Source: Streptomyces sp. ASQP_92
GTDB lineage: Bacteria; Actinomycetota; Actinomycetes; Streptomycetales; Streptomycetaceae
Assembly (NCBI RefSeq): GCF_025399895.1
Contig: NZ_JAODUA010000018.1
Coordinates: 1-64,000 of the forward strand
Direction: 5' to 3'
Length of the DNA: 64,000 bases
Both the position numbers and the translations under genes were made by a program. The notes below the pieces were generated by a model, which had not been told where the DNA came from, made no database searches, and was given only the letters and a program-made list of their open reading frames with translations. Below are positions 33,931 through 43,265 of this stretch, in pieces (the stretch's first letter is position 1; every line of letters starts with the position of its first letter).

Positions 33931-35619
33931 GTGACTTCCGACGGAACGCGACCGGACACCGTGCTGAGCCTCTACCCGGAACTGGACGAAGGGGCGCTGG
34001 GACAGGTCGTCCAGGCGCTGCGCACCGGAGACACCTCGACGCTCGGCCCCGCCCGGGCGGCCGAGGTCGCCGGCACACGAGAGGCCGCGACCTTCCTGGA
34101 CGGGGTGCGGGTGCCGGCCGGCGAAGGGGTGGAGCTCGACGCCGCGTTATGGCTGCACAACGGCGAGGGACCGCACCCGCTGATCGTGATGCCCTCCCCG
34201 TGGGCCAAGCAGGGCTGGCTCGTCTACGCCATCCAGGCCATGCGCTTCGCCCGGCGCGGCTACCACGTACTGGCCTACACCGCGCGGGGCTTCGGCGAGT
34301 CCGGCGGCGAGGTCGAGGTGGCCGGGGAGAAGGACGTCGCGGACGGGATCGCGGCGCTCGACCACCTCGTCTCCCAGGCCGGCGGCCCGGACGCGGTCGG
34401 CAGGATCGGCTTCCTCGGCGACTCCTACGGCTCCGGCATCAGCCAGCTGGTCGCCGCCGAGGAGCCCCGGGTGAACGCTGTGGTCGCGCTCAGCACCTGG
34501 GGCGATCTGGGCGAGGCGTTCTACGAGAACAACACCCGCCACGTGGCCGCCGTGAAGACGCTCCTGAACGCCGCCTCGACGGCCCGGCTCAGCGAGCGCA
34601 CCCAGCGGGCCTTCGACGACGTCCTGGCCAACGAGAACGTCGAGGAGACGCTGGTGTGGGCGGCCGAGCGCTCGCCCTACCACCGCGTCGACAAGCTCAA
34701 CTCCCGTGCGGTGCCGGTGCTCTTCGCACAGGCCTGGCACGAGACGCTGTTCCCCGGCAACCAGACGCTGAAGACGTTCAACGCGCTCAGCGGCCCCAAG
34801 CGGCTGCTCTGGTCGATCGGCGACCACTCGGGCCCCGAGATGAGCGGCATCCTGGGCCTGCCCAACCGCGTCTGGGAGGAAGCACACCGCTGGTTCGACC
34901 AGCATCTGCTGGAGACCGACGACGACGAGGCCGCGGCCGCCGCCTTCGACTCCGAGTCCGGCGACCGGGACCAGGTCGTCAGCGAGGTCATGTGGGGCCG
35001 CGCCCTGGAGTCCCGGCCGACCTGGCACGCGGCGGCCGGCACCCCCGAGCGCTTCTACCTCACCGGGCCGGCCGAGGACGGCAAGGACGGCGGCCTCCTG
35101 GACAAGCCCACCAACGGCTGGCACACCACGTTCACCACCGGGACCGACACCCCGGCCACCGTCGCCGACCAGATCCTGCTCACCGGCTACGCGGAACTCG
35201 CCGGGCTCCCCAAGGTGTACCGGACGGGCCGCATCGACCGGGCGGCGGCCGGGGTGTGGACGAGCGCGCCGCTGCCCTCCCGCCACCAGCTGCGCGGGGT
35301 GCCGCGGTTGCGGGTGACCGTGGCGCCGAGCGAGCCGGACGCCACGTTCGTCGCGTACCTCTTCGACGTCAACGCGCTCGGGTTCGGCCGCATCATCACG
35401 CACGCCCCGTACACCGTGCTGGGCGCCACCCCCCATACACCGGCCACCGCCGACATCGCGCTCCAGGTCACCGGGTACGACGTGCGGGCCGGGCACCGTC
35501 TGATGCTGGTCCTGGACTCGGTGGACCCGTTCTACGGCGACGCCAACGCCAACCCGGGCACCGTCACCATCACCTCGCCCGACGAGGAGCCCTCGTATCT
35601 GGAACTCCCGCTGAGCTGA
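33931..35619 (+). CDS. CocE/NonD-family hydrolase (S15-like alpha/beta hydrolase)
   Basis: A 562-residue cytoplasmic protein. The nucleophile elbow is GFLGDSYGSGIS (G-x-S-Y-x-G), with KQGWLVYAIQAMRFARRGYHVLAYTARGFGESGG as the preceding strand-helix region of the hydrolase fold. A C-terminal jelly-roll (XPD-C type, RVTVAPSEPDATFVAYLFDV) completes the CocE architecture. Family members hydrolyse esters or X-Pro peptides. No substrate can be assigned. The GTG at 33931 is chosen for the conserved start and the nearby AGGGG. The gene is divergent from fbiC with a 193-bp gap. Confidence 0.82.
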   Translation: MTSDGTRPDTVLSLYPELDEGALGQVVQALRTGDTSTLGPARAAEVAGTREAATFLDGVRVPAGEGVELDAALWLHNGEGPHPLIVMPSPWAKQGWLVYAIQAMRFARRGYHVLAYTARGFGESGGEVEVAGEKDVADGIAALDHLVSQAGGPDAVGRIGFLGDSYGSGISQLVAAEEPRVNAVVALSTWGDLGEAFYENNTRHVAAVKTLLNAASTARLSERTQRAFDDVLANENVEETLVWAAERSPYHRVDKLNSRAVPVLFAQAWHETLFPGNQTLKTFNALSGPKRLLWSIGDHSGPEMSGILGLPNRVWEEAHRWFDQHLLETDDDEAAAAAFDSESGDRDQVVSEVMWGRALESRPTWHAAAGTPERFYLTGPAEDGKDGGLLDKPTNGWHTTFTTGTDTPATVADQILLTGYAELAGLPKVYRTGRIDRAAAGVWTSAPLPSRHQLRGVPRLRVTVAPSEPDATFVAYLFDVNALGFGRIITHAPYTVLGATPHTPATADIALQVTGYDVRAGHRLMLVLDSVDPFYGDANANPGTVTITSPDEEPSYLELPLS

Positions 35620-35704
35620 GGCACCCACTTCCGGGGGCGGCCACCACGGCCGCCCCCTTTCTCGCGCCCGCTCCCCGGTGCGGGGTGCGCCCGCCCGGTG
35701 TCGC

Positions 35705-36535
35705 CTACAGATACGGGGCGTACTCGTCCAGCACCTTCAGCACGCCCGTCTCGTCGGCCGACGGCAGTTGCAGGACGACCTCCTCGATGCCGAGCTCCGC
35801 GTAGTGGGCGAGCTTGCCGGGGGCCGGCAGGACCGCGTACGGGACGACCTCCAGGTCGCTCGCCGCGCGCCCGGCGTCCTGCCACACCTGGCGCAGCACC
35901 GGCAGCGATTCGCTCAAACCGCGCCCGCCGATGGGCAGCCAGCCGTTGGCGTACTCGGCGATGTGCGCGAACAGCTTGGGCCCGGCGGCGCCCCCGACCA
36001 GGATGCGGGGCGCGCCGTCGCGGTACGGCTTGGGGTGGGCGTAGGAGGCACGTACCGACCCGAACTCGCCCTCGTACGCGGTCGGTTCGGCCGCCCACAG
36101 GGCGCGCATCAGGGCCATGCGGTCGCGGACCAGTTCGCGCCGGGTGCCCCACTCCACCCCGTGGTCGGCGGCCTCCTCCTTGTTCCAGCCGAAACCGAGC
36201 CCGAGCGTGAAGCGGCCGCCGCTGAGGTGGTCGAGGGTCGCGATCTGCTTGGCGAGGTCGATCGGGTCGCGCTGGGCGACCAGCGTGATGCCGGTACCGA
36301 GGTGCAGGTTCTCGGTCACCGCCGCGACCTGGCCGAGCGCCACGAAGGGGTCGAGGGTGCGCCCGTACTCCGCCGGCAGCTCACCCCCCGCCGGGTAGGG
36401 GGTGGTCCGCTCCACCGGGATGTGGGTGTGCTCGGGCAGATACAGCCCGGAGAATCCGCGCGCCTCCAGTTCCCGGGCGAGGCGGACGGGGGTGATCGTC
36501 TGGTCGGTCAGGAAGACGGTGACGGCGATGCGCAT
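35705..36535 (-). CDS. LLM-class F420-dependent oxidoreductase
   Basis: A 276-residue member of the luciferase-like monooxygenase TIM-barrel superfamily. ARGFSGLYLPEHTHIPVER, LHLGTGITLVAQRDPIDLAKQIATLDHLSGGRFTLGLGFGWN and the late GGAAGPKLFAHIAEYANGW blocks fit the F420-dependent TIGR-type subgroup. It probably transfers hydride from F420H2. The ATG at 36535 has GGAAGG 7 nt upstream. The ATG two codons earlier is too close to it. It is convergent with the CocE hydrolase gene. Confidence 0.85.
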   Translation of the reverse strand: MRIAVTVFLTDQTITPVRLARELEARGFSGLYLPEHTHIPVERTTPYPAGGELPAEYGRTLDPFVALGQVAAVTENLHLGTGITLVAQRDPIDLAKQIATLDHLSGGRFTLGLGFGWNKEEAADHGVEWGTRRELVRDRMALMRALWAAEPTAYEGEFGSVRASYAHPKPYRDGAPRILVGGAAGPKLFAHIAEYANGWLPIGGRGLSESLPVLRQVWQDAGRAASDLEVVPYAVLPAPGKLAHYAELGIEEVVLQLPSADETGVLKVLDEYAPYL

Positions 36536-37346
36536 CGGCATACCTTCCGGTCGGTCCGCGATGGGGCTCACTTCCTATCCCCCGCCCCGCCGCCCCGCAA
36601 GGCCACCCCGTCCTCAATCGCCGGCCGGGCTGAATGCCCGGCACCGGGCGGCCCCGGCACCGCCCGGGCACACCCGGACCGGCCGAAGCGGCCCACGTGG
36701 CCCAGCACCAGCCCCCAGGGGCGCGGGGAACTGCGCGACCAGCCACGCACGGCCCGCAGCCAAAAGCCCCCTGGGGCTCCGCCCCAGACCCCGTTCGCGC
36801 CTGAACGGCGCTCGTCCTCAAACGCCGGACGGGCTGGGTATGCCCGCACTGGCCCGCACCAAGCACCTAAGGGGCGCGGGGAACTGCGCGAGCAACCACC
36901 CGCAGCCCGCAGACGCCCTGGGGCTCCGCCCCAGACCCCGTATCGCGCCTAAAGGGCGCTCGTCCTCAAACGCCGGACGGGCTGAGGTGGCCATGCTGGC
37001 CAGCGCCGAGTAGTTAGGGGCGCGGGGAACTGCGCGAGAAGCGACCACGGCCTGCGGACGAAAGCAGGTTTTAGGGGCGCGGGGAACTGCGCAAGAAGCG
37101 AACACGGCCCGCAGGTTCGAGCGGGTTCAGGGGCGCGGGGAACTGCGCAAGAGGGGAGCGCGGCCCGCAGGGGGCGCGAAGGCTCGGGGAGCCGGCGCGC
37201 TCGGGGACGCGGGGCCGCGCAGTCGGCCGGATCGGCACGGCCCAACAACCCGTGGGACTCCCCGCGTTCACCCGAGGGTACGAGAGTGGGCAGGCATCCA
37301 GAAGCCCCACCGCCCCCACCCTCTCGACTCATTGGGAGCCCAGCTC
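36536..37346. repeat. Gene-free 811-bp stretch with intergenic repeat array, cluster 2
   Basis: No gene is seen. The GGGGCGCGGGGAACTGCGCG core recurs at 36718, 36871, 37017, 37074 and 37130; the last three are spaced 57 and 56 bp as in cluster 1. Interleaved are two copies of a second unit, CTGGGGCTCCGCCCCAG hairpin followed by GTCCTCAAACGCCGGACGGG (about 36769-36836 and 36917-36981), and a partial third near 36605-36632. The stretch ends with the ribosome binding site of the PHP gene (GGGAG near 37335). Confidence 0.8.
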
Positions 37347-38888
37347 ATGACCGAGAACGGATCCGGATCCATCGGCAGGCGAGGACTCATCGCGTCGGGC
37401 GCGGCCACCGCCCTCACCTTGGGAACCGTGACCTTCGCGCACGCCGCACCGGGCGACGGCGGCCCCGGGGGCACCCACCCCGGCCGCCCTGGTCGCCCCG
37501 ACGAGACCCGGGTGGTGCACGGCACCCTCCCGCCCGGCTCCCCCGACTTCGTCTACCTGCCCGTGGAAGTCCCGTACGGCGTGCGGGAGTTGGCGGTCTC
37601 GTACGCGTACGAGAAGGCGAACGTGCCGCCCGGCACCCAGAACAACGCGCTCGACATCGGCATCTTCGACGAGCGCCGCACGGCACTCGGCGGGGCCGGG
37701 TTCCGGGGCTGGTCGGGCGGGGCGCGCACGGCGTTCTTCATCCGGGCCGACGACGCGACCCCGGGCTATCTACGCGGCCCCGTGCGCGCCGGGACCTGGC
37801 ACATCGCGCTGGGCCCGTACACGGTGGCCCCGCACGGCCTGCCGTACACGGTGACGATCACCCTGAAGTACGGCGAGGCGGGCACGGTACCGGCGCCGGT
37901 CTATCCGCCGCCCCGGGCCAAGGGGCGCGGCCGGGCCTGGTACCGGGGGGACTGCCACCTGCACTCGGTGCACTCCGACGGCGGCCGCACCCCGGCCGAG
38001 ATCGCGGCGCTGGCGCGGGCGGCGGGCCTCGACTTCATCAACACCTCCGAGCACAACACCACCTCGGGCCACCGGGCCTGGCAGGGCCTGTGGGGCGACG
38101 ACCTGCTGATCATGACGGGCGAGGAGATCACCACGCGCAACGGCCACGTGCTGGCCCTCGGCACCGAGCCCGGCCGGTTCATCGACTGGCGCTACCGGGC
38201 CCGGGACAACCGTTTCGGCCACTTCGCGCGCCAGGTCCGCGCGGCGGGCGGCCTGGTCGTCCCCGCCCACCCGCATGCCACCTGCGTCGGCTGCAACTGG
38301 AAGTTCGGCTTCGGCGATGCGGACGCGGTGGAGGTGTGGAACGGCACCTACACCCCGGACGACGAGGTCTCCCTCGCCGAATGGGACAACTCCCTTGCCC
38401 TGTCCGCCCGTTCGGGCAGGCCGTGGCTTCCGGCGATGGGCAACAGCGACGCCCACCGCGACCCGGACCGCATCGGCGGCCCGCAGACGGTGGTGCTGGC
38501 CGACGACCTGACGACCCGGGCGATCCAGGCGGGCCTGAGAGCGGGCCGCTCCTATGTGGCGGAGTCGGCCGCGCTCTCCCTGTCCTTCACCGTCTCCGGC
38601 GGCCACGGCCAGCACGCGGGCATCGGCGAACGCCTGCGCGCCGCACCCGACGAGCCCGTGACGGCCCGCCTGGAGGTGACCGGCGCTCCCGGCTGCACGG
38701 CCTCCTTCGTCACCGACCAGGGCACCCTGCACACGACCACCCTCGCGACCTCCCCCGCCACCACGACCTGGGAGACCACCCCGGCGTACGCCACCTACAT
38801 CCGCGCCGAGGTCCGCCACCCCGCCACGACCCCGGGCCTGCCGGGCCCCCTGGCGGCGTTCACGAACCCGGTGTTCCTGGGCGGCTGA
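37347..38888 (+). CDS. Tat-exported PHP-domain metallohydrolase (CehA/McbA family)
   Basis: The 513-residue precursor starts with a twin-arginine signal (GRRGLIASGAATALTLG, then AHA for cleavage near residue 33). After an N-terminal beta-rich domain comes the PHP domain. RGDCHLHSVHSDG is the metal site (HxH), NTSEHN the second His site, PAHPHA the third, and GNSDAH the last. PHP proteins are trinuclear metal phosphoesterases or amidases; CehA/McbA relatives hydrolyse carbaryl-type esters, but the substrate here is open. The ATG at 37347 has GGGAG at 8 nt. Tat export fits cofactor loading before secretion. Confidence 0.87.
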   Translation: MTENGSGSIGRRGLIASGAATALTLGTVTFAHAAPGDGGPGGTHPGRPGRPDETRVVHGTLPPGSPDFVYLPVEVPYGVRELAVSYAYEKANVPPGTQNNALDIGIFDERRTALGGAGFRGWSGGARTAFFIRADDATPGYLRGPVRAGTWHIALGPYTVAPHGLPYTVTITLKYGEAGTVPAPVYPPPRAKGRGRAWYRGDCHLHSVHSDGGRTPAEIAALARAAGLDFINTSEHNTTSGHRAWQGLWGDDLLIMTGEEITTRNGHVLALGTEPGRFIDWRYRARDNRFGHFARQVRAAGGLVVPAHPHATCVGCNWKFGFGDADAVEVWNGTYTPDDEVSLAEWDNSLALSARSGRPWLPAMGNSDAHRDPDRIGGPQTVVLADDLTTRAIQAGLRAGRSYVAESAALSLSFTVSGGHGQHAGIGERLRAAPDEPVTARLEVTGAPGCTASFVTDQGTLHTTTLATSPATTTWETTPAYATYIRAEVRHPATTPGLPGPLAAFTNPVFLGG

Positions 38889-38998
38889 CGCGGGTCCCTG
38901 TTCTGACGGCTGACGCGGCCCGGCGTGACGTCGTCACCGTGCGTATCGTTGTACTGCGCGGCCGCCTGTGACCACACGCGGCGGGGAGGAGCGCCACG

Positions 38999-39586
38999 GT
39001 GACTGCTGTCGACGACAGGATCAGGATGGCCGACCAGAGCGACGAGCTCACGCTCGACTTGATGTTCGAGCTGATCGAGCACATGCGCGTCCCCGAGGGA
39101 TACAAGGTCGAGGTCGTCAAGGGGGCCATCTACATGTCGCCGCAGCGCGATGTCCACTGGGACATCACAGCGAACCTCCTCGAACAGCTCCGGGCCAGGT
39201 ATCCGCGCCGACGCCTCAAGTCCGACGTGCGCATCGACTTCCCCGGACACCTCAACGGGTTCGCGACCGACGTCACGGCGCTGGCTGGCGACGCGGAGAA
39301 GAATGACAAAGGGCTCTGGCGCTACCAGGACATCGAGTGCGTCGCGGAGGTGATCTCCCGGAGCACCGCGGCCAACGACTACGGCCCGAAGAAGGAGGCG
39401 TACGCCACGGCCGGCGTCCCGGTGTACCTGATCGTCGACCCCTACGCCGGCGAGTGGCACCTCCACACCCTGCCCAAGGACGGCAAGTACCGCAGCGAGC
39501 TCACCCTCGACTTCGGCGCCCCCATCGACCTCGAGGGAACCGTCGTCGGCCTGGTCCTCCGGACCGACGACTTCGCCCGCGACTAG
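38999..39586 (+). CDS. Uma2-family (PD-(D/E)XK-like) protein
   Basis: The 195-residue protein has the Uma2/DUF820 fold. VEVVKGAIYMSP, the Asp of GFATDVTAL, and CVAEVISRSTAANDYGPKKEAYATAGVPVYLIVDP carry the E-x-S and K residues of the nuclease-like core. Uma2 proteins are abundant in Streptomyces and cyanobacteria. A DNA role is assumed from the fold only. The GTG at 38999 follows GGGGAGGAG. No partner gene is obvious. Confidence 0.85.
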   Translation: MTAVDDRIRMADQSDELTLDLMFELIEHMRVPEGYKVEVVKGAIYMSPQRDVHWDITANLLEQLRARYPRRRLKSDVRIDFPGHLNGFATDVTALAGDAEKNDKGLWRYQDIECVAEVISRSTAANDYGPKKEAYATAGVPVYLIVDPYAGEWHLHTLPKDGKYRSELTLDFGAPIDLEGTVVGLVLRTDDFARD

Positions 39587-39712
39587 CTCCACGTACATGC
39601 GCCGACGGCGTCCGCACAGCCGGGGACCGGCAGGCGGACCCCGGCCCCCGGGCCATCGACGCCCGGTATGGCCGGTTTCGCGGGGCTCGGGTGGGGCTGG
39701 CACAGTGGAGGC

Positions 39713-40036
39713 ATGATCTTCATCGCCGTACGGTTCACCGTCCGTCCCGAGCACGCCGACAACTGGCTCACCATCGTCGACGACTTCACCCGGGCCACCC
39801 GCGCCGAGCCGGGCAACCTGTTCTACGACTGGTCGCGGAGCGTGGACGACCCGAACCAGTACACCCTGCTCGAAGCCTTCGCCGACTCCGCCGCGGGAGA
39901 GGCACACGTCGACTCCGACCACTTCCGGGCCGGCATGGAGTCGATGGCCGGGGCCATCGCCGAGACCCCGGAGATCATCAACGTCGAGGTGCCCGGCCAG
40001 GGCTGGAACAAGATGGCCGAGCTCCAGCCGAAGTAG
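39713..40036 (+). CDS. Antibiotic biosynthesis monooxygenase (ABM)-domain protein, putative quinol monooxygenase
   Basis: A 107-residue single ABM (dimeric alpha/beta-barrel) protein. MIFIAVRFTVRPEHADNW, then EPGNLFYDWSRSVDDPNQYTLLEAF and HVDSDHF match the YgiN-like pattern with its conserved His and Trp residues. Relatives are cofactor-free quinol oxygenases. The ATG at 39713 has GGAGG only 1 nt away but gives the exact domain start. It is convergent with the aldehyde dehydrogenase gene, 17 bp away. Confidence 0.85.
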   Translation: MIFIAVRFTVRPEHADNWLTIVDDFTRATRAEPGNLFYDWSRSVDDPNQYTLLEAFADSAAGEAHVDSDHFRAGMESMAGAIAETPEIINVEVPGQGWNKMAELQPK

Positions 40037-40053
40037 GCGGGACGGGGCGGCGG

Positions 40054-41529
40054 TCAGCCGGGCCAGACGATCGACTGGAGTTCGCTGTACGCGTGCAGCG
40101 CGTACGAGCCGACGTCGCGGCCCACCCCGCTCTTCTTGAAGCCGCCGAACGGCGCCTCCATGTTCCGGCCGATGGTGTTCACGCCGACCCCGCCCGCGCG
40201 CAGCCGCCGCGCGACCCGGAAGGCGCGGGCCACGTCGCCGGACCACACATAGTCGAGCAGGCCGTACTCGCTGTCGTTGGCCAGCGCCACGGCCTCCTCC
40301 TCGTCGTCGAACGGGATGACCACGACGACCGGGCCGAAGATCTCCTCGCGGGCCACCCGCATGTCGTTGGTGCACTCCGCGAGGAGGGTCGGCGCCACAT
40401 AGAACCCGCGCTCCAGTGGTGGGCGTTCGCCGCCCGCGACCACCGTCGCGCCCTCCTTGCGGCCCAGCTCCACATATGACTCGACCCGGTCGCGGTGGGC
40501 CGCCGAGATCACCGGGCCGAGCACGGTGTCCGGCGCCGTGGGGTCGCCGACCTTCAGGAATCCGGCGTACTCCCGGAGTTTGTCGACCAGTTGGTCGTGG
40601 ACACCGCGCTGCACCAGGACCCGGGTCGGCGCGGTGCAGATCTGCCCGCTGTAGAACGAGAACGTGGTGCCGATGCCGCCGACCGCCGAGCCGAGGTCGG
40701 CGTCGTCGAAGACGACCGCGGCCCCCTTGCCGCCCAACTCCATCAACTGCCGTTTCATATGGCGTCCGCACACCTCGGCGATGCGCTGCCCCACGGCGGT
40801 GGAGCCGGTGAAGGAGACCATGTCGACGTCGGGCGAGTCGACGGCCGCCTCGCCGACCGCCGGCGCGGACCCGGTGACCACGTTCACCACCCCGCGCGGC
40901 ACCCCCGCCTCCTCCAGCGCCTCGGCCATGCGGAACACCGACAGCGGGTCCTGCGGGGCCGGCTTCACCACGACCGTGTTGCCCATGGCGAGCGCGGGCG
41001 CGACCTTGCCCGCCGGGTTCGCCCACGGGTTGTTGTACGAGGTGACGCAGGTGACCACCCCCACCGGCTGGCGCACCGCGAGCGCCCCGAACACCCCGGC
41101 CCTCCCCATCGGCCCCGCCTCGTTGATCTGCGGCACGAGCGCCCGCTCCACCGGCTCCAGGGCGCCCTTCGCATACCGCCGGAACCGCGACACCCCCACC
41201 CCGACCTGCATACCGCGCGCGGTGGCGGTGGTGGCGCCGGTCTCGGCACGGGCGAGCTCGGTGTTCACCCCCGCGTCGCGCTGCATGAGGTCGGCCGCCC
41301 GCTCCAGGATCGCGGCCCGCTCCTCGGGACGCGTCCGCGACCACCCGTCGAACGCCTCCCGCGCGGCGGCGGCCGCCCGGTACACCTGCTCGCGGGAGGC
41401 CTCGGGCGCGTACCCGACGACCTCCTCGGTGGCGGGATCCAGCACGGGGTAGTGCCCCCCGTCGGGCTCGACCCACTCGCCGCCGAGGAACAACTTCCTT
41501 TCAGCGGGCCCGCGTTGCACTCGACTCAC
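40054..41529 (-). CDS. Aldehyde dehydrogenase (NAD(P)+)
   Basis: A 491-residue ALDH-superfamily enzyme. The Rossmann loop region FTGSTAVGQRI, catalytic Glu in MELGGKGA (near 265), catalytic Cys in FYSGQICTAPTR (near 296) and EEIFGPVVVVIPF are all present. It should oxidise an aldehyde to the acid. The GTG start at 41529 overlaps the TGA of the upstream amidohydrolase by 4 bp (GTGA), so the two are translationally coupled and probably act in sequence or on one substrate. Confidence 0.92.
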   Translation of the reverse strand: MSRVQRGPAERKLFLGGEWVEPDGGHYPVLDPATEEVVGYAPEASREQVYRAAAAAREAFDGWSRTRPEERAAILERAADLMQRDAGVNTELARAETGATTATARGMQVGVGVSRFRRYAKGALEPVERALVPQINEAGPMGRAGVFGALAVRQPVGVVTCVTSYNNPWANPAGKVAPALAMGNTVVVKPAPQDPLSVFRMAEALEEAGVPRGVVNVVTGSAPAVGEAAVDSPDVDMVSFTGSTAVGQRIAEVCGRHMKRQLMELGGKGAAVVFDDADLGSAVGGIGTTFSFYSGQICTAPTRVLVQRGVHDQLVDKLREYAGFLKVGDPTAPDTVLGPVISAAHRDRVESYVELGRKEGATVVAGGERPPLERGFYVAPTLLAECTNDMRVAREEIFGPVVVVIPFDDEEEAVALANDSEYGLLDYVWSGDVARAFRVARRLRAGGVGVNTIGRNMEAPFGGFKKSGVGRDVGSYALHAYSELQSIVWPG

Positions 41530-43265
41530 TTGGTGCTCACCGTCCTGGTGTCGCGTCCGGAACGCAGGACCGTGCCGGGCACGGCCCCCGTCACCCGGTC
41601 GTCGCGGAGGGTCTCGACGCCGTTGACCCGGACCGAGACGACGCCGATCGCCTTGGAGTCGAGCCGGGGGCTGTCGCCCGGCAGGTCGTGCACGAGAGTG
41701 GCGGGCCCGGCCTCGATCCGCTCCGGGTCGAACAGGACGAGGTCGGCATGGAACCCCTCCTCGATCCGCCCCCGCTCACGCAGCCCGAACAGCCGGGCGG
41801 GGTCGTCGGTGAGCATCTGCACGGCCCGCTCCAAGGGGACGAGCTTGCGCCCGCGCAGACAGTCCCCGAGGAAACGCGTGGTGTACGGCGCCCCGCACAT
41901 CCGGTCGAGGTGCGCCCCCGCGTCGGACCCGCCGAGCAGCACGTCCTCGTGCTCCCACGTCTCGCGCCGCAGCGCCCAGGTGGCGGGGTCGTTGTCGGTG
42001 GGCATGGGCCAAAGCACCGTCCGCAGGCGGTCGTTGGCGCAGATTTCGACGAGGCAGTGGAAGGGGTCGAGTCCCCGCTCGGCGGCGATGTCACCGACGA
42101 CCCGCCCCGACAGGCCCACGTTCTCGGGACTGTAGGTGTCGCCGATGACGTACCGCCCGAAGTTGGCGAGCCGGCGGAAGATCCCGGCTTCCTTGCTGTC
42201 GGCGCGGCGCAGCATCTCGGCCCGCACCTCGGCGTCGCGCAGCCGGTCGATGCGTTCGGGGACGGGCAGGGCGAGGATGTCGCCCCAGCCGGGGATGAGG
42301 TTGAGGGCGCAGAACGTGCCGAGCGACATGTTCATGGGCGTGAGGATCGGCATCGTGAGGGCGACGATCCTCCCACCGGCCTTGCGGGCACGCTCACTTG
42401 GCACCAGCTGACGCGGTACGCGTTCGGGTACGGCGGCGTCGATGGTCAGCACGTTCCAGTTGAGCGGACGCCCCGCGGCGGCGCTCATCTCCACCAGCAG
42501 GTCGATCTCCTCGTCCGCGAACTGGTCGAGGCACCCGGCGACGATCGCTTCGAGCTGCGTCCCCTCGTGCTGCCCGACGGCCTCGCTCAGCGCGAGGAGC
42601 TCGGCGGGCAGAGCGTGCCGGGACGCGACGGGCCTGCCGTCGCCGTCGGAGTGGGTGGAGGACTGGGTGGTGGAAAGACCCCAGGCCCCCGCGTCCATCG
42701 CGTCGTGGAGCAGCGCGAGCATGGCGTCGAGCTGCTCGGGGGTGGGCTGCCCGCCGACCGCGTCCGGGCCCATGACATGGCGGCGCAGGGCGCAGTGGCC
42801 CACCATGAACCCGGCGTTCACGGCGATGCGTCCGTCCAGCGCGGCGAGATAGTCACCGAAGCTGGCCCACCCCCAACTCACCCCCTCCTCAAGGGCCTTG
42901 AGGGACATCCCCTCCACCTTGGACATCATCCGGCGGGTGTAGTCGGCGTCCTCGGGACGGTCCGGGTGGAGTGGGGCGAGGGTGAACCCGCAGTTGCCGC
43001 CGGCGACGGTGGTGACGCCGTGGTTCATGGACGGCGTGGCGTACGGGTCCCAGAACAGCTGGGCGTCGTAGTGGGTGTGCGGGTCGACGAACCCGGGAGC
43101 CAGCACGAGACCGGAGGCGTCCTCGCTGCTCGCGGCCTCCTCGGTGACGGTGCCGGGCGGCGCGACGACGGCGATCCGCCCACCCCGAATCCCGACATCC
43201 GCGACCCGCGCCGGGGCGCCGGTGCCGTCCACGAGGGTGGCGCCCTTGATCAGGTGGTCGAGCAT
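41526..43265 (-). CDS. N-acyl-D-amino-acid deacylase-family amidohydrolase
   Basis: A 579-residue metal-dependent hydrolase. The first metal motif is FVDPHTHYDAQ (HxH, near residue 63). NCGFTLAP is typical of D-aminoacylases. GGSDAGAHLDRMCG supplies the late Asp (near 445), and GRIEEGFHADLVLFDPERI is the composite-domain end. It may hydrolyse N-acyl-D-amino acids or another amide or cyclic ureide. The ATG at 43265 (MLDHLIKGATLVDGTG) fits the family start, with AAAGGGA upstream. The 4-bp overlap with the aldehyde dehydrogenase gene makes a two-gene operon. No CTGAC-type palindrome lies upstream. Confidence 0.85.
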   Translation of the reverse strand: MLDHLIKGATLVDGTGAPARVADVGIRGGRIAVVAPPGTVTEEAASSEDASGLVLAPGFVDPHTHYDAQLFWDPYATPSMNHGVTTVAGGNCGFTLAPLHPDRPEDADYTRRMMSKVEGMSLKALEEGVSWGWASFGDYLAALDGRIAVNAGFMVGHCALRRHVMGPDAVGGQPTPEQLDAMLALLHDAMDAGAWGLSTTQSSTHSDGDGRPVASRHALPAELLALSEAVGQHEGTQLEAIVAGCLDQFADEEIDLLVEMSAAAGRPLNWNVLTIDAAVPERVPRQLVPSERARKAGGRIVALTMPILTPMNMSLGTFCALNLIPGWGDILALPVPERIDRLRDAEVRAEMLRRADSKEAGIFRRLANFGRYVIGDTYSPENVGLSGRVVGDIAAERGLDPFHCLVEICANDRLRTVLWPMPTDNDPATWALRRETWEHEDVLLGGSDAGAHLDRMCGAPYTTRFLGDCLRGRKLVPLERAVQMLTDDPARLFGLRERGRIEEGFHADLVLFDPERIEAGPATLVHDLPGDSPRLDSKAIGVVSVRVNGVETLRDDRVTGAVPGTVLRSGRDTRTVSTK

